The translations under genes were made by a program, and so were the position numbers. Source: Burkholderiaceae bacterium (GTDB taxonomy: Bacteria > Pseudomonadota > Gammaproteobacteria > Burkholderiales > Burkholderiaceae). From it: a stretch of 64,000 nucleotides of DNA. Shown here piece after piece: positions 63,783-64,000 of this stretch. The stretch lies in assembly GCA_947380285.1 (NCBI GenBank), contig CANCQD010000001.1, positions 24,380 through 88,379 of the forward strand. Direction: 5' to 3'. The notes below the pieces were generated by a model. It made no database searches. It was not told where the DNA came from and saw only the letters and a program-made list of their open reading frames with translations. Numbering within the stretch: position 1 is the first letter of the stretch; each line of letters opens with the position of its first letter.

Positions 63783-64000
63783 ATGGGACTTACCGTGGGG
63801 AGTAATCAAGATACCTTCAATTACAAGGTTGTCAGCCAATTTGCCATCGTTACTGTGCTTTGGGGAATTGTTGGCATGCTCGTGGGGGTTATCCTCGCAG
63901 CCCAGTTGATCTGGCCTGAAATCACTTTTAATATTCCTTGGTTGAGTTATGGTCGCTTGCGTCCTTTGCACACCAATGCAGTGATTTTTGCTTTTGGTGG
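63783..64000 (+). CDS. ccoN: Cbb3-type cytochrome c oxidase subunit I CcoN, 3' end outside window
   Basis: First 72 codons of the catalytic subunit of the high-affinity cbb3 oxidase. AAAGGAG sits 5 bases before the ATG at 63783; an in-frame ATG at 63750 is less likely. The sequence has [21 protein letters not shown] (helix I) and [19 protein letters not shown], where the histidine of LRPLHTN is a conserved haem b ligand. The frame runs off the window; ccoO/Q/P probably follow. Confidence 0.93.
   Translation, partial: MGLTVGSNQDTFNYKVVSQFAIVTVLWGIVGMLVGVILAAQLIWPEITFNIPWLSYGRLRPLHTNAVIFAFG

Overview
The window reads as chromosome of a low-GC betaproteobacterium of the Burkholderiales, most likely Polynucleobacter (freshwater bacterioplankton) or a close relative. 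This rests on AT-rich but densely coding DNA, four orphan Bug/TctC-type periplasmic receptors, a complete system I cytochrome c maturation operon, ccoI-ccoS-ccoN order, paired phasins, and short intergenic gaps with many overlapping starts and stops. I see no tRNA, rRNA, CRISPR array, insertion sequence or prophage. Genus is an inference; no marker gene such as rRNA is present.

Layout. 1-4.3 kb: nitrogen assimilation (end of a siroheme methyltransferase, a nitrate/cyanate-type ABC transporter, cyanase). 4.4-8.2 kb: a PAS protein and a small catabolic group (serine hydrolase, Bug receptor, TfdA-like dioxygenase). 8.4-10.8 kb: a cyanide-insensitive type bd quinol oxidase. 10.8-26.3 kb: a redox and light-damage region with a DsbA-like isomerase, an egtD-egtB-C-S lyase operon (ergothioneine), AlkB-like dioxygenase, FAD oxidoreductase, FolB, MpaB-like oxygenase, a DnaQ/GIY-YIG fusion nuclease and a DASH cryptochrome. 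26.4-33.2 kb: an OsmC-YcaO fusion, a decayed nitroreductase, a phasin, an NfsB-like nitroreductase and ahpC-ahpF. 33.5-38.3 kb: an envelope/hydrolase group (two outer-membrane proteins, an Ntn hydrolase, an amidohydrolase). 38.4-48.9 kb: mixed housekeeping and envelope genes (SYLF lipoprotein, second phasin, deacetylase-like protein, DCC/chalcone-isomerase-like/DUF3833 group, Cu/Zn SOD, quinone oxidoreductase, MBL hydrolase, solute receptors). 49.1-55.9 kb: ccmABCDEFGHI. 55.9-59.6 kb: SDR, Bug receptors and a 2OG dioxygenase. 59.7-64 kb: MFS permease, ccoI, ccoS, a perfect FNR box, and the start of ccoN.

How the parts fit: ccm supplies covalent haem for the cbb3 oxidase whose copper supply (ccoI), assembly (ccoS) and first subunit (ccoN) close the window, while the bd oxidase gives a second, haem-copper-free quinol branch. 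AhpCF, SodC, ergothioneine, OsmC-YcaO and photolyase-type proteins form a dispersed oxidative and photo-stress set, plausible for sunlit water. Cyanase plus transporter and siroheme synthesis point to use of nitrate/nitrite and cyanate as nitrogen sources.

The signals I rate most worth a second look are the mutually exclusive hairpins between ahpC and ahpF, the overlapping egtD-egtB-lyase operon, the OsmC-YcaO fusion, a palindrome between near-identical direct repeats upstream of the first phasin, the nitroreductase remnant, and several small genes with good ribosome binding sites.
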